Assembly: GCA_963675135.1 (NCBI GenBank)
Contig: OY776130.1
Span: 29,132,001 to 29,196,000, forward strand
Length of the DNA: 64,000 nt
Direction of reading: 5' to 3'
DNA from: Galeopsis tetrahit
Taxonomy: Eukaryota; Streptophyta; Magnoliopsida; Lamiales; Lamiaceae
Within the stretch, counting starts at the first letter, position 1, and every line of letters begins with the position of its first letter. The position numbers were made by a program, and so were the translations under genes. Below the pieces are notes generated by a model, which saw only the letters and a program-made list of their open reading frames with translations, did not search any database and was not told where the DNA came from. This document shows positions 34,618 to 46,800 of this stretch, piece after piece.

Positions 34618-37600
34618 ATGAATCTCAGCATCTTCAAGAAGAAAACATCGCCTAAAGGTAGCCCTTTTTCCCTCTTTTTCAATTTTCTTCTGATTTGATT
34701 CTTTTGTTTGTTATTAATGGTGTTCTTAAGTCCTTAAATAGGATATTTTTCTTTTAATTTAATTTGCCTTTAAATGGTTTTGAATCATTTTTTTCTTTTT
34801 GTATTTTATTTTGACATTAGTGTGGTTTTACAGAAGCACTGAGATCCAGCAAAAGAGAAATGACGGTTGCCACAAGAGGTAGTTTAAGCTTATTGGTTTT
34901 CAAAATTGCAGTTTAATAGCTTTGAATCATTTGCTGTCGATTATGCAAAATATGTGTTGAATGTCTCTTGTAAGAACTGGTGTAAGTGATATGTGGCATT
35001 TGACATTCCGTAATTCTTAGTATGCACGTTCCTCTGTTTCATTTGGAAGTGATTCCAGAGTGGAACTAGCTTACCCGAGGGAAAATTTAACGAATGAAAT
35101 GCTAGAAAAAATAGGGTTAATCGCAATCTTTTCAAATTGTTGCAATTCTATCACATGACTATTTTTTGTGTCAACGTATGGAATTGTTTAAAATTAGAAG
35201 GTTGTGTAGTGTGTGGAATTGCAAAATTTAAGAACATATGTTGTCATTGAAAAAAACGTGAAGAAGTTGTGATTTTATGAAATTAATCCGAAAAATATTG
35301 CTACGAGTTAAAGTGAAAGTAGATTTTGTCAGCTATCATCTGTTCTTCTTCACACAAATATACCTATGCATTCAGAATTGGGCTATGGGCTAAAGAGTTA
35401 CACATGTAATATGTACGTGTTGCATTTTCCTAGCGCATATCTTCTGTTGTCTAATGTTTCGTTTCAATCACAGGCATTGAACGCGAGATTACGTCCTTGC
35501 AAATGGAGGTGTGTGTTTATATTTTATCAATCACATTTCTTCTACTTGTTTTGTTTAATGAGAAAGCTTACTGTCATCTGCCAATTTTCAGGAGAGGAAA
35601 TTAGTGGCAGAGATCAAGAAAACGGCAAAAACAGGAAATGAGGCAAGTTTGATAGTTCTATTTTGCTTAATTTCATGTAAAGTTGGGCGTAATAATCGAT
35701 GTCTTGTGATGCATGTTTTAAATGATGCTTGAGGCTATAGCTGCATATATCTATCTAAAGAATTGTTGAAATTAAAGTTGTAATGTCGAAGGGTGTTCTG
35801 ACTATTACTACACTTGTAAGGAGATCAATTTCGAAAGATCAAATTTGCATCATATTTGTTACTTTTTCAGTGTTGATCAATTCATTCACTGGGGGTGTGT
35901 CACCCCGCAGTTTTATTTCAATTTCAATTCCTCGTTTGTCAAACCCAATTTTGGCATACAAAATTCAAATGCACCTTTTACTATTTATGAAATCCACATT
36001 ATTGATGATTTAGATGATATAATGTAGCCCTCTTTTGAATTCCACTTGAAAATTGTTGAGACAAGTCAAGTCGCTATAATCTCTTTGCATATGATTTTCA
36101 TGTCTAGGCTGCAACAAGAATCTTAGCTCGTCAATTAGTTCGGCTTCGGCAGCAAATCACGAACTTGCAGGGTAGTCGTGCCCAAATCAGGGGTGTGGCA
36201 ACTCATACACAGGTCATACTCATATTTCCACACTAAATGAGATTTTAACTTTGGAATAAATTGCATGATATGACTTGTAATTGTTCAACTTTAACCTATT
36301 TAGTACTTGTGGTATTTTTCTTCTAACAATATAATTTTTGTTAACTCTATAGGCCTTGCATGCCAGCACATCGATTTCAACGGGAATGAAAGGTGCAACA
36401 AAAGCAATGACTGCGATGAACAAGGTATGGTTTTAAACAAGACACATTTCAGTCAAATCGGCTTACTTTCTTCAAGTTCATTTCAGTACTCTCATGCTTC
36501 ATGACAGTTGTTATTAACCGCGATTAATTTTGTAGACTGATTTACTTATTGGTTTAACTTCTATCATTGCTATACCTGGTGTATTAAACTAATCCAATTT
36601 TGTTGTCCCCTTTTCAGCAAATGGAACCTGCCAAACAAACTAAAATGATCAGAGAATTCCAGAAACAGGCAGCGCAGATGGACATGACAGTAAGTTTTTC
36701 AGTTATAATAATCTATTTTCCTCGCTCCTCGATAATTATTATTAAATCGATTATGGTTAATTTGCTTTGTTGAACTAGTTTCTTGTGGGTTAGAGAAAGT
36801 AAGGCCATATAATACATTTGCCCATCCATTCTATTCAGATTGAAATGATGTCTGATGCAATTGATGAGACATTAGACAAAGACGAGGCTGAAGAAGAAAC
36901 CGAAGATCTTACTAACCAGGTATTGTGTAATGCCAACGTTAGAGTCCTCCGTTTATCCTCTTAATGGACAACTTATAACATAACATTTTCTCTGAATCCT
37001 TTTTTCTGTTTAGGTGCTCGATGAGATTGGTGTCGACATTGCATCACAGGTTGGCTTCTTTTTTTATAGCTTACATTCTTCTTCTGTACCTTTAAACTCT
37101 TGTTTATATATAGGCAAAAATTTATGTGTTGCAGTTTTGACTCAATTTTGACCAAAGTTTGACTCGTTCACGAACTGAAATATATAACGAGAAGCATTAG
37201 TTTCACATATAAAGAAAAATATTGGTTCATTCAAAAGAAAAACATTAGTTTGTAGGCTGAACAATACTAGTGTACCTTTTCAAACTAATAATATTAGCTG
37301 ATACTTTTCATCAAAGAACCAATACTTTTTGACTATTTTTGCTATGATTCACGAAAAAATATGAAAAAACAGTTTGGTTGAAACTCTTTAGTTCTAATTG
37401 GGGCAAAATCTCACCAATTGCACGATGCAAATGGTGCGCCAAAGTGTTACTCTTATATAGAATGTTCTACTATTATCTTGTTCTAGTATTTATAGTAGGG
37501 AGGAAAATCTCTAAATTTATCTCACTATTTTGAATTGATCTTTGTGAACAGTTGTCTTCGGCTCCCAAAGGGCGAATTGCATCAAAGAAAGTTGAAAACG

Positions 37601-37762
37601 TTGCCCCAACGTACATCTCGAAATTTTTGTTTCCTACTATATACTTCTTGTTAGAAATAGTTACATAGATATTGATCGATCTTCTCTTGTATTGGCAGTG
37701 CTGCTGCATCGACTGATGTCGATGACCTCGAGAAGAGGCTGGCATCACTTCGACGAATATGA
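34618..37762 (+). CDS. VPS2.2: ESCRT-III subunit VPS2.2-like (CHMP2-type), 11 coding exons
   Basis: Exons: 34618-34657, 34834-34878, 35474-35508, 35592-35642, 36108-36212, 36353-36424, 36618-36689, 36839-36919, 37014-37049, 37552-37610, 37699-37762. Together they make 660 nt (219 residues), the usual size for the family. All introns are GT-AG except intron 4, which is GC-AG (donor AG|GCAAGT). The protein matches plant VPS2.2/VPS2.3 almost throughout: a basic N-terminal helix beginning Met-Asn with Lys-Lys-Lys, the helical Snf7 core, an acidic segment (Asp-Glu-Ala-Glu-Glu-Glu) and a C-terminal MIT-interacting motif with the Leu-x-x-Arg-Leu-x-x-Leu-Arg pattern. ESCRT-III proteins polymerise on endosomes to sort ubiquitinated membrane cargo into multivesicular bodies; VPS4 binds the C-terminal motif to recycle them. 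No damage is seen, so it is presumed functional. It is VPS2.2-like and not VPS2.1-like, judged by the N-terminus and the end Leu-Arg-Arg-Ile. Confidence 0.93.
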
Positions 37763-37931
37763 CTGGAAAAGTAAAGCATATATTGTTATAGCTCTTGTGT
37801 AAATCACCATAATTTTCTTCATATCTTACTGTGTCTTTCTCTTGTACTATTCACTTAAATTTTACTCTAGTTGAGACGCTTGACTATTCATTTGAGTGGG
37901 AAAAAAAAGCGAGTTCGTTGAATATATACTA
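37763..37931 (+). other. VPS2.2 3' flank
   Basis: AT-rich 3' untranslated or downstream DNA up to the MITE at 37932. No canonical AATAAA was found, but plant signals are loose. Confidence 0.5.
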
Positions 37932-38206
37932 CTCCCTCCGTCCCACAGTAATTTGCACACTTTCTATAAATGGATGTTCCATATCAATTTGCACACTCCA
38001 TAAAAGGAAATATACTCATAACCCTCACCCTCAAAATATACTCTTATTTACCCATATGCCATTACTTTTCCACACTCAATCTACTTTTTACTTTACTTTA
38101 TTCATAAAACTTTACAAAACTACCCCTCAAAACATCACTCATTACACCTTTTTTTACATATTTCTTAAATTGTGTGTCATCTCAAGTGTGCAAGTTATGG
38201 AGGGAG
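37932..38206. mobile_element. Stowaway-like MITE
   Basis: 275 bp from CTCCCTCCGTCCC to ATGGAGGGAG with TA on both sides (37930-37931, 38207-38208), 169 bp after the VPS2.2 stop. A 141-codon frame inside it (37831-38256) is fortuitous. Confidence 0.88.
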
Positions 38207-38946
38207 TACAGCTTACAAGTTTGAATTACTCAGTAATATGTTTGATAAAATTTTAAATTTGAGTTTAGGCTAGATATGTAAGACTAGAAAATAATAAAAA
38301 AAAGTCAAACATGTAAACTGTCAACTAATAAAATTATTTTTAAAAAAAATATTTTTTTAACATAAATTTGAACATCAGATTCATCAATATGTTTTCTTTG
38401 ATTTTGGTCGGAATTCTTCTGATGTCAGTGATATGTCCATCTTTACACTTTAATATCACATGTATTGCTTTGACGAGTTCCATTCAAATTGAGAGATTTA
38501 TGTTTGTGATTATAGGTATGGAGACTTTCATTACTAAGATTTAATGGATTTTCAAATATGCTTATTTAATAAAAAAATAATTTTATTATCTTGACAGTCT
38601 ATATAAGTGGCGACAAAATGGCGAGTTCGACATTGCATTAAAATTTATGGAAAATATATTGGTGCAATAAATTGTAAAATTTTAAAAAGTGGTGTATCAA
38701 ATTGCATTAATAAAAATAGTATGTTGTAATTGTTGTGGGGGATGAGGCGTATGTGAGCCACCTCTGTATGTTATAATTGTTAAATACCCTAAAAATTGTG
38801 TTTTTTTGCAATACCCATATTGATTTTAATCATTTGTGTGATACTTAAATTTCAAAAGTATCATTAAAAATATATAAGAGTATCACGTCTGATATATGAG
38901 ACAATTTTATACAAGAGTTTTCTCATCGAAATTAGTGTAAAAAACA
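38207..38946. other. Intergenic AT-rich DNA
   Basis: No ORF, repeat boundary or gene was recognised. Confidence 0.5.
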
Positions 38947-39136
38947 TTTAAATTGGGGAAAATATCAATTTTGGTCACCGAGTTTTACTTCTTTTCATAT
39001 TTGGTCACCCACATTTGATCACTATCAAAATTGGTCACTCACTTATTATATTCTATCAAAATTGATCATTCCGTTAGTCAATCTGTCATTGACTAACGGA
39101 GAAAGAGTTTTGAGCTCAAAATTTTCAAAACATTAA

Positions 39137-39588
39137 GGAGGTGTTTCTTTTGGGTTTTAAAAACCAGGTTTTGGATTTCAAGATCCAAAACCCGTGTTAC
39201 TTCGGGATTTAAAAACCGGTTTTCAAAATCCACTCAAAACCATCCCTATCAAACATATTGATTTGACATAAAGTTATATCTATATAATATTACTTCAATC
39301 ATTATATTCTTTCTCAACAATAATATAATAATACTATAATAATATAATAATACAATAATATAATACATTTAATCATTACACACTTAATCAATCATTATAA
39401 TCTCATCAAACAATAATATAATAATACAAATTCATTCAATCTTACAACTTGATTTGACATAAAGTTAAATCCTTCACTATTCCAAAACCCAAAAGAAACA
39501 CCCATATTACTATTCATCGGGTTTTCAAAAATCAGGATTTCAAAAATCTGATTTTTAAAACCACCCAAAGCCCAAAAGAAACACCCCC
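39137..39588. mobile_element. Tourist-like MITE inside the MULE
   Basis: 452 bp with ends GGAGGTGTTTCTTTTGGG and CCCAAAAGAAACACCCCC and a TAA duplication (39134-39136, 39589-39591). The 3-bp TAA duplication and terminal repeats fit PIF/Harbinger-derived MITEs. Removing it restores continuity of the MULE arm. Confidence 0.85.
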
Positions 39589-39805
39589 TAAAAACTTTTG
39601 ATGCATCTTCTTCTAGAAACTAATGAAACAAACGCAGTAGTAAGAATGAAACATGTGAAACGCGTTCTCATGCAGAATTTTCATTATATTTATCCTTGAT
39701 TAGAAAGAATTCTCAAACGTGATTCAATCAACTTGCTGGGTAGTCAAAAAAATTTCAATAAATTTTTAATAATTATTTAACTCAATTATGAATTCATTTG
39801 TTGTT

Positions 39806-39877
39806 GGTTTACTTTTTATTTTACAGGAAAATGAGAAACTCGGTTTACTTTTTATTTTACAGGAAAATGAGAAACTC
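39806..39877. repeat. Two perfect 36-bp tandem units
   Basis: Units 39806-39841 and 39842-39877 are identical by eye. They lie near the centre of the foldback element. Confidence 0.92.
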
Positions 39878-40497
39878 AAGATAGAATGAAACTTTGTACT
39901 CTTGTTTTTTTTTAACAATTGTACTCTATTTTTCAATTCTTGGTTTCATATTGAATTTGTATAATAATTGGAGATATAAATTTGGAAAAATATCAATTTT
40001 GGTCTTTTTGACTACCCAGCAAGTTGATTGAATCACGTTCCAGAAGATGCATGAGAATTCTTTCTAATAAAAATAAATATAATGAAAATTTCAAGATGCA
40101 TGAGAATTCTTTTGACCTATTACGGATAAATATAATGAGAATTCCTTCTGATCATAAAACTAAGATTCTTCAATGGGTATTCACGCTCGGGTAGGTTCCA
40201 CATGTTTCATTCTTGCTACTGCGTTTGTTTAATTAGTTTATAGAAGATGCATCAGAAGTTTTTAATGTTTTGAAAATTTTGAGTTCAAAACTCTTTCTCC
40301 GTTAGTCAATAACAGATTGACTAACGAAATTATCAATTTTGATAGAATATAATAAGTGAGTGACCAATTTTGATAGTGATCAAATGTGGGTGATCAAATA
40401 TGAAAAGAGGTAAAACTGGATGACCAAAATTGATATTTTCCCTTTAAATTGAGACATTGTTTAATAAAGTTCAAAAGTTTAGATTAAAGGGGTGTAT

Positions 40498-41179
40498 TCA
40501 ATTGAGATTTTATTGAATTTTTTTGGACTTTAAAAAGTACTTGGATTTATAAAATTCATAGAATCTATGCAGAGTTTGACTAATTTTTTTTATTGATTTA
40601 TATGGATTTTGATAGACTTGACATAATTGTGGAATTTTATTTTTTTTAATGTGAAGTGTTTTTTTTTAAATTAATATTATATATATATAAAATATTTTAT
40701 AAATTTAAAAAAAAAAAAAATATATATATATATACTATATAAATTTTATATATTTATTTGGGACGGGTCGGATACCCGCGGGTCGGACATAAGACCCAAA
40801 CCCAATCCATACTCAATACGGGGCGTATCCGACCTAACCCAAAGCTCGTGGGGTGGGTACCCGTGGATCGGGTCAATATTGTCATCCCTACTTCTGATCT
40901 TTCGTCTTCAGAGTTCTTCGAGAGAATCCGTTGGAATCTCTAATTTTTAGAAGAGATTTTTGATAGTGAAATTTATTTATATTTTTGGAGGAGAATCCAA
41001 CAAAATTCATAGAGTATTAAAATCAATAGATTGTTGAATACCTAAAGATTTTTAAAGACTTTTTAAAATCCGTATTTAATACCTTAAAATTTTTAAAGAC
41101 TTTTAAAAATTCGAATTGAATACCCCAAACTTTGAAAATCCAAAAAAAATCCTACAGAATCTACAACCAATACACCCCC
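40498..41179. mobile_element. PIF/Harbinger-like MITE carrying a hAT end
   Basis: 682 bp bounded by AGGGGTGTATT and its near-complement AATACACCCCC, with TAA on both sides (40495-40497, 41180-41182). Internal arms repeat phrases such as AAAATTCATAGA. It starts 46 bp after the MULE target duplication. No coding capacity. Confidence 0.75.
40757..40899. mobile_element. Probable hAT-type fragment
   Basis: A GC-rich patch with GGGTCGG/GGGTACCCG motifs ends in TTGTCATCCCTA, the complement of the common hAT end TAGGGATGACAA. The left end is not recognisable, so this is a fragment or a degenerate copy inside the MITE. Confidence 0.45.
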
Positions 41180-41182
41180 TAA

Positions 41183-42341
41183 ATTCCCATTTTTTTATAA
41201 AAAAATCGTGATTTAATTTTCAATTAAGCCTTAATATTCTATATAAAATTTCAATGGATTATTATTTAAAATAAGTTTGAATGAATTGTATTTAAAAATA
41301 CAAATACTTATTGTAATTATGAAACATAGATAATGTGAAGGGAATTAAGTGAGATAAATTATGAATTAATGCATTCATTGTGGATGCTCAGAAGATTTTA
41401 TACACCAATGACATTGTTTCTTTAAATAAATCGGAAGGTTCCAGATGAAATAGAAAAAGAAGAGAAACATTGTCACAAATTCATGAAAAGGAAGAATAAA
41501 GTCCATAAATGTAAAATAATATTCCATAAAGTGTTCTACATTGCAAGAAATTATCTATAAAAGACAATATATATTTAATTTTATTTATTTTCTTTGATTT
41601 AAAACGGATAAGAAAAGAATTAAATTAAATGAATTAAGCTAATCCAACTTAATCTCCTAATTTGATTTCGTATTTAACTCGGTTCATAACACCAACATCA
41701 AAATCTACCTTTGCTCGCTTTGAAATTTCATTTTCGCCGGTAAGTTCTTCTCTGATTGTTTAATTAGTTTTATGATTTGACTTTAAATTTTGGATATAAA
41801 TTTCATGAATTATCGATTTTGTACAACTCTCTTTTAATATTTGATTTCATTTGAGTTAGGGCTTCTTCAACTTAGAGGTTTGTGTTTTAGGGTTTGGGAA
41901 CTATGCAAAATTTGTCAATGATTGTGGTAGTAGTTTAAATAATAGATGAGAGAGAGATAGCAAGGGGAGAGAAAGAAGCTAGAGCGAGGGGATGAGCTAG
42001 AGATTGTTTGCTGAAAATGAAGGGTGATTGAATGAGATAAGAAGTGTAAAGAGAGTCGTGAGGGCGATAATGAAATTTAAAACGATATGATTTTGGTGAG
42101 TATTAGAAATTCATTCATTTACTTTTCAATCCGAACAAGTGAATTTTGACTGATATACCTAAATCACTCCATTCAAATACAAACCTAAGTTGATTTAAGG
42201 TTGAAAAATTTCTAAGTATGTACATAATTGTTCTCATGGAGCTTAAGTATTTCTTTTGCTCCATCGGTTGAAAGAAGTCGAAGGATAAGTTTTTGTGGAC
42301 CGCAATATTTATTATTTAAGTTTCAATTTTTGTTTTTGCAG
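41183..42341 (+). promoter_or_regulatory. LSD1-like gene 5' region: promoter, leader exon and first intron
   Basis: A likely untranslated exon ends at 41739 (donor CCG|GTAAGT), and its intron ends at the acceptor TTTGCAG (42341). No clear TATA box. The leader intron is typical of plant genes. The transcription start cannot be fixed from sequence. Confidence 0.5.
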
Positions 42342-43030
42342 ATATGCAAAACCAAATTTTATGCAGTGTGTGTAGAACTGCGATCTTTTATCTGAACGGA
42401 GTTACTAATGTTTGTTGAACGATTTGCAATTCAGTGACTTCTGTGCCCCCAACTGGTAACCTTTAGAACTCTTGCTTTCTATCTTTATTATCGTCTGATT
42501 TCAATCTTATAATATGCAATTATTTATGTTTATCTTGTCTATTAGTCATATATTACAAGTTGCAACTACTATCCAATCTCTATCAGAATTTGTGCTAACT
42601 TAAAAGTCATGACCCATATGAGCATACACAATCTCCACGATGATCATGATGATGAAATTTCTCTATTAGTAACATGAAAACAATGGATTCCATAAATGTA
42701 AAAAAGGTGGTGCTAGTGTTGTATTCACTATATTGATGGTAATATTAATCAAGTTTGTAGTTGATGTAGTCCCATATTTGAGTTTGAATAGTTATTGAGT
42801 GTACCAACTCTTGACAAAATACTATATCCGGCCATTATGTAGGGACGGAAATGGCTCGATTGATATGCGTAGGTTGTCGAACCTTGCTTATGCATACGCG
42901 TGGGGCAACCAGAGTTAGGTGTTTCTGTTGCAACACAATGAACACATTTCCAGGTACAAACATTATGACGACGTTTACATATTCATGTTTCATGTGAGTA
43001 GCCTTATACTAACACTGCTTGTGCCTTTAG

Positions 43031-43699
43031 GGTTCATTTGCTTAGTGGGATTAGAGGGTAGGTTGGGTGTGTAAACCCGCCGACTGTGATAGTTTTTTCA
43101 TTTACTAACACTCATTATATATCTTTGATTTTTGCCATTTGAGTTATCAGCTGCCGCATCTCCACTTAATGTTGCTTATAGAAAATGTGGCAACTGCCAA
43201 ACTTCGTTTGCTTAATGGCTTTAAAGGGTAGGTTAGGTGTGTAAACCCGTCGATTGTGATAGTTTTTTCATTACTAACACTCATTATATATCTTTGATTT
43301 TTGCCATTTGAGTTTATCAGCTGCCGCGCATCCACTTACTGTTGCTTATAGCAAATGTGGCAATTGCCAAACTTCGTTTTCTTAGTGGGTAGGTTAGGTG
43401 TGTAAACCCGTTGATTGTGATAGTTTTTTCATTTACCAACACTCATTATATATCTTTGATTTTTGCCATTTGAGTTATCAGCGGCCGCGCCCCCACTTAA
43501 TGTTTCTTATAGCAAATGTGGCAACTGCCAAATTTCGTTTGCTTAGTGGGTTTAGAGGGTAAGTTAGGTGTATAAACCCGCCGATTGTGATAGTTTTTTC
43601 ATTTACTAACACTCACAATATATCTTTGATTTTTGCCATTTGAGTTTATCAGCTGTCGCGCCTCCACTTAATGTCGCTTATAGAAAATGTGGCAATTGG
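43031..43699 (+). repeat. Tandem array of intron-end plus partial exon 3 units
   Basis: Four units, each holding intron DNA, a TTATCAG acceptor and the first 50 or so bases of exon 3 (encoding up to Cys-Gly-Asn-Cys-Gln-Thr). Partial exons start at 43151, 43321, 43482 and 43653 (spacing 170, 161, 171). The fifth, complete exon is at 48320. Copies 1-3 read into a stop soon after the Cys pair. Copy 4 is cut by copia D. Confidence 0.9.
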
Positions 43700-43875
43700 T
43701 GAGAATATGTATGTGATCACCATTAATGAGGTGATATGAATAATCCACTATATATAAGTATTTACAAAGAAATAAATAAGGTAAATACAACAAACCATAG
43801 CAATAAGAATATATATACAAGGATATTGACTAAATTAAAAAGATATTATTCCTATATTACTTTATTCCCTATAAA
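43700..43875 (-). repeat. Copia D 3' LTR
   Basis: About 176 bp, short for copia. The inner boundary is taken from the adjacent C run. Shares most of its sequence with 48056-48232. Confidence 0.75.
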
Positions 43876-43889
43876 CCCCCCCCCTCAAG

Positions 43890-46800
43890 CGATGCTGAGG
43901 ATGTGGAGGAACGCAAAGCTTCGAACGTAATAACTCAAAATTCGGTCGACGAAGGCTCTTAGTAAAGATGTCGGCAAGCTGAAGATGAGATAGGAGGAAC
44001 TAGGTGATCAGGCGACCAGTAGAGATCAGTTCGCGAATAAAATGACAATCAATGTGTTTTGCTGGCTTGTGGGCGACCAAATTTTGACTCCAAAATAAGA
44101 CACTCTTGTTGTTGCAGAGGAGAGTAGGGGCGGGCAAGGGAAGTTGACCGAGTTCCCGAAGTAGATGAGAAACCCAAACGACCTCCTGAGTAGTGTTGGC
44201 AAGTGCTTGATACTCGGACTTGCAGCTCGAGTGAGCAACAATAGGTTGTTTATTTGCACTCCAAGAGACTAATTTTTTGCCTAAAAAGATTGAATAACCG
44301 TTTGTGGAACGATAAGTATCAGGGCAACGATCTCAGTCAACATAAGTGTAGCTGACCAGTGAGTAGTCACTTCCGAGACCAAAGGAGAGGCCAAAATTAA
44401 TTGTGCCTTTGACATATCTGAGGATTCTCTTGACGGCGAGGAAGTGGTCGATAGTAGGCGACTGCAAAAATTGACTGACATGATTAACAACATAAGAGAG
44501 ATCTAGGCGAGTAATAGTCAAGTACTGAAGTGCGTCGACGAGCGAGCGATAAAGAGTGTGGTTGTCGAAGGCAATACCAGTACGGACAAGAGATTCCCCG
44601 ACAGCGAGGGGAGTGGATACAGGTTTTGAGTCTAGGAGCTCAGCACGAACAAGAATGTCATGAGCGTACTTCGCATGACTGAGGAAAAAGGCGACTAGGG
44701 GAATGATTCACCTCAAGGCCGAGGAAATAACTCAGGCGACCAAGATCGTCAATGGAAAATTCTTTGTTGACACGCTAAATGAATCGTCGAATAACATCTT
44801 GGTCGCTGCCCGTCACAATGATGTCATCGATATAAAGTAACAAGTACAAAGTGACTTTACTCTTCTGTAAAAGAAGAGGGAGGTGTCCGCCCGACAACAA
44901 GTGAAGCCCAGAGTCTTGAGAAAGCTACTGAAGCGAACAAACCAAGCAAGAGGAGCCTAACGAAGACCATAAAGAGCTTTCTTGAGATGGTAGACATGAT
45001 CAGGAAACCAAGGATCGACGAAGCCAGGGGACTGAGCCATGTAGACCGAATTGGTCAATTTCCCATGAAGAAAGGCACTATTGACTTCGAGTTGATGCAT
45101 GTGCCACTGATTACAAACAGCCAGACACAAGATGATGCGAACAGTAGCAGCTTTGACGACCGGACTAAAGGTGTGCGAGAAGTTAAGGCCAGGAACCTGA
45201 GATAAACCTTGAGTGACCATACGAGCTTTGTAACGATCAACAGTACCATCCACAAGATATTTGGTGCGAAAAACTCATTTAGAACCAACAATGTTTGTAG
45301 AGGGAGGGCGAGGAACCAAATCCAAGTTTGATTAACATGTAGGGCATCGAGCTCAGATTGCATAGCAGCTAACCAGTGTGGATGCTTAAGGGCCGACTTA
45401 AAACCCTTAGGCTCACCAGAGACCGAGAGGGTGGACAGGAGTCCAGTGGTCGCAATGTTGGCAATGTGCCGAGGCTTGAATATACCAGACTTAGCCGGAG
45501 TGACCATCGAGTGAGTCGGAGCAGGTAGAGGGCGAGCAATTGGTGGCGGGTCAGCTGGTCGAGTAGGAGGCAGCTGATCAGCTGGGCGAGCAAAAGGCAA
45601 CTATTCAGGTCAACGAGCAGGAGGCAACTGCTTAGGCGGGCGAGCAATGGGAACTTGAGGGGCTGGCCGAGCATGAGACAGGTCCATCTCTAGTGGGTCA
45701 GGGTAGAGACCACAAGGAAACCGACGAGGAGCAGCTGATGGTTCCATAAACGAGGTGATCTCAAGGGAATGAATAAGCGAGGTGGAGTATGCCCGGTCGA
45801 GAACGGGAACACAGATTCATCAAACTGAGCATAACGAATAATGTAGAAGTGGAAAGCGATTGGATCGTAATATCGAAATCCTTTATGAGAAGAACTGTAA
45901 CCCATAAAAACACATGGAGCACTGCGAGGAGCAAGCTTGTGGAGAGTATAATCACGAAGATATGAAAATACTCGATTACCAAATGTTCTGAAGTTCGTAA
46001 AGTTCGGGGCAGTGCCGAACAGGGGCTGAAAGGGTAACCTATCCCCGAGAACAGGTGTGGGCAAACAGTTAATAATGTAGACAACTGTGGAGAAGTCATC
46101 AACCTAGAAGTGAGCAGGAATGCTCGCCTGAAACAACAATGAGAGCCCAGTTTCAGTGACATGACGATGCTTGTGCTTGGCCCGACCATTCTGTTGAGGA
46201 GTGTAAGGGCAAGAGATGCGATGATGAATGTCATGGTTGGCAAGGAAACTACGAACGCGACCATTAACAAACTCAATTCCACCATCACTCTGGAATGCCT
46301 TAACTGAAGTGGAAAAATGATTGCAAACAATGGTATGAAATCGAACAAACACATCATAGAAATCAGACTTGGCGTATAGAGGATAAAGTCAAGTAAATCT
46401 GGAGAATCATCTACAAAAATGACATCGTACCGAAAACCATCATTCGAAGAAACAGGGGCAGGTCCCCAGAGATCACAATAAACTAAATCCAAAACATGCG
46501 ATGCTCGCTTTTCATTCAAAGAAAAAGATAAATGTTTACTTTTAGTCATTTGACACGGAGTACATAAACCCGAATTGGGTAACAAAGAAGTAAGGAACAA
46601 CAAACCCAACTTTCTTAACAAATTAATGAAAGAAATAGGAACATGGTATAATCTACGATGTCAACAATCAAAAGAAGCCTTCAGCAATGAACTCCGTAAG
46701 GCAGCGACCGAGGCTGGAGTGCCCTGCTCCAAGGCATAGAGTCCTCGACTATGCCGACCCCTCGCCAAGGGTTGCTTGGTCACCCGATTATGAATGACAA

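Larger units (their letters stand above)
38956..40442. mobile_element. Foldback Mutator-like element with 9-bp TSD
   Basis: 1487 bp. The ends are GGGAAAATATC and its complement GATATTTTCCC. The target duplication TTTAAATTG is perfect (38947-38955, 40443-40451). The arms are inverted copies that run far inward: after removing the MITE at 39137-39588, left sequence to about 39760 pairs with right sequence from about 40000. No transposase frame. A non-autonomous Mutator-type element. Confidence 0.9.

Noticed and set aside
37831..38256. 141-codon frame after VPS2.2
   Set aside because: It spans a Stowaway-like MITE and its composition is that of AT-rich non-coding DNA.
42416..42418. TGA at a Cys site in LSD1 read as selenocysteine
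   Set aside because: Land plants lack the selenocysteine insertion machinery, and LSD1 fingers use cysteine; a nonsense mutation is the simple reading.
43021..43699. Tandem units as a CRISPR-like or satellite array
   Set aside because: Units contain an LSD1 splice acceptor and partial exon, are few, and have no spacer structure.
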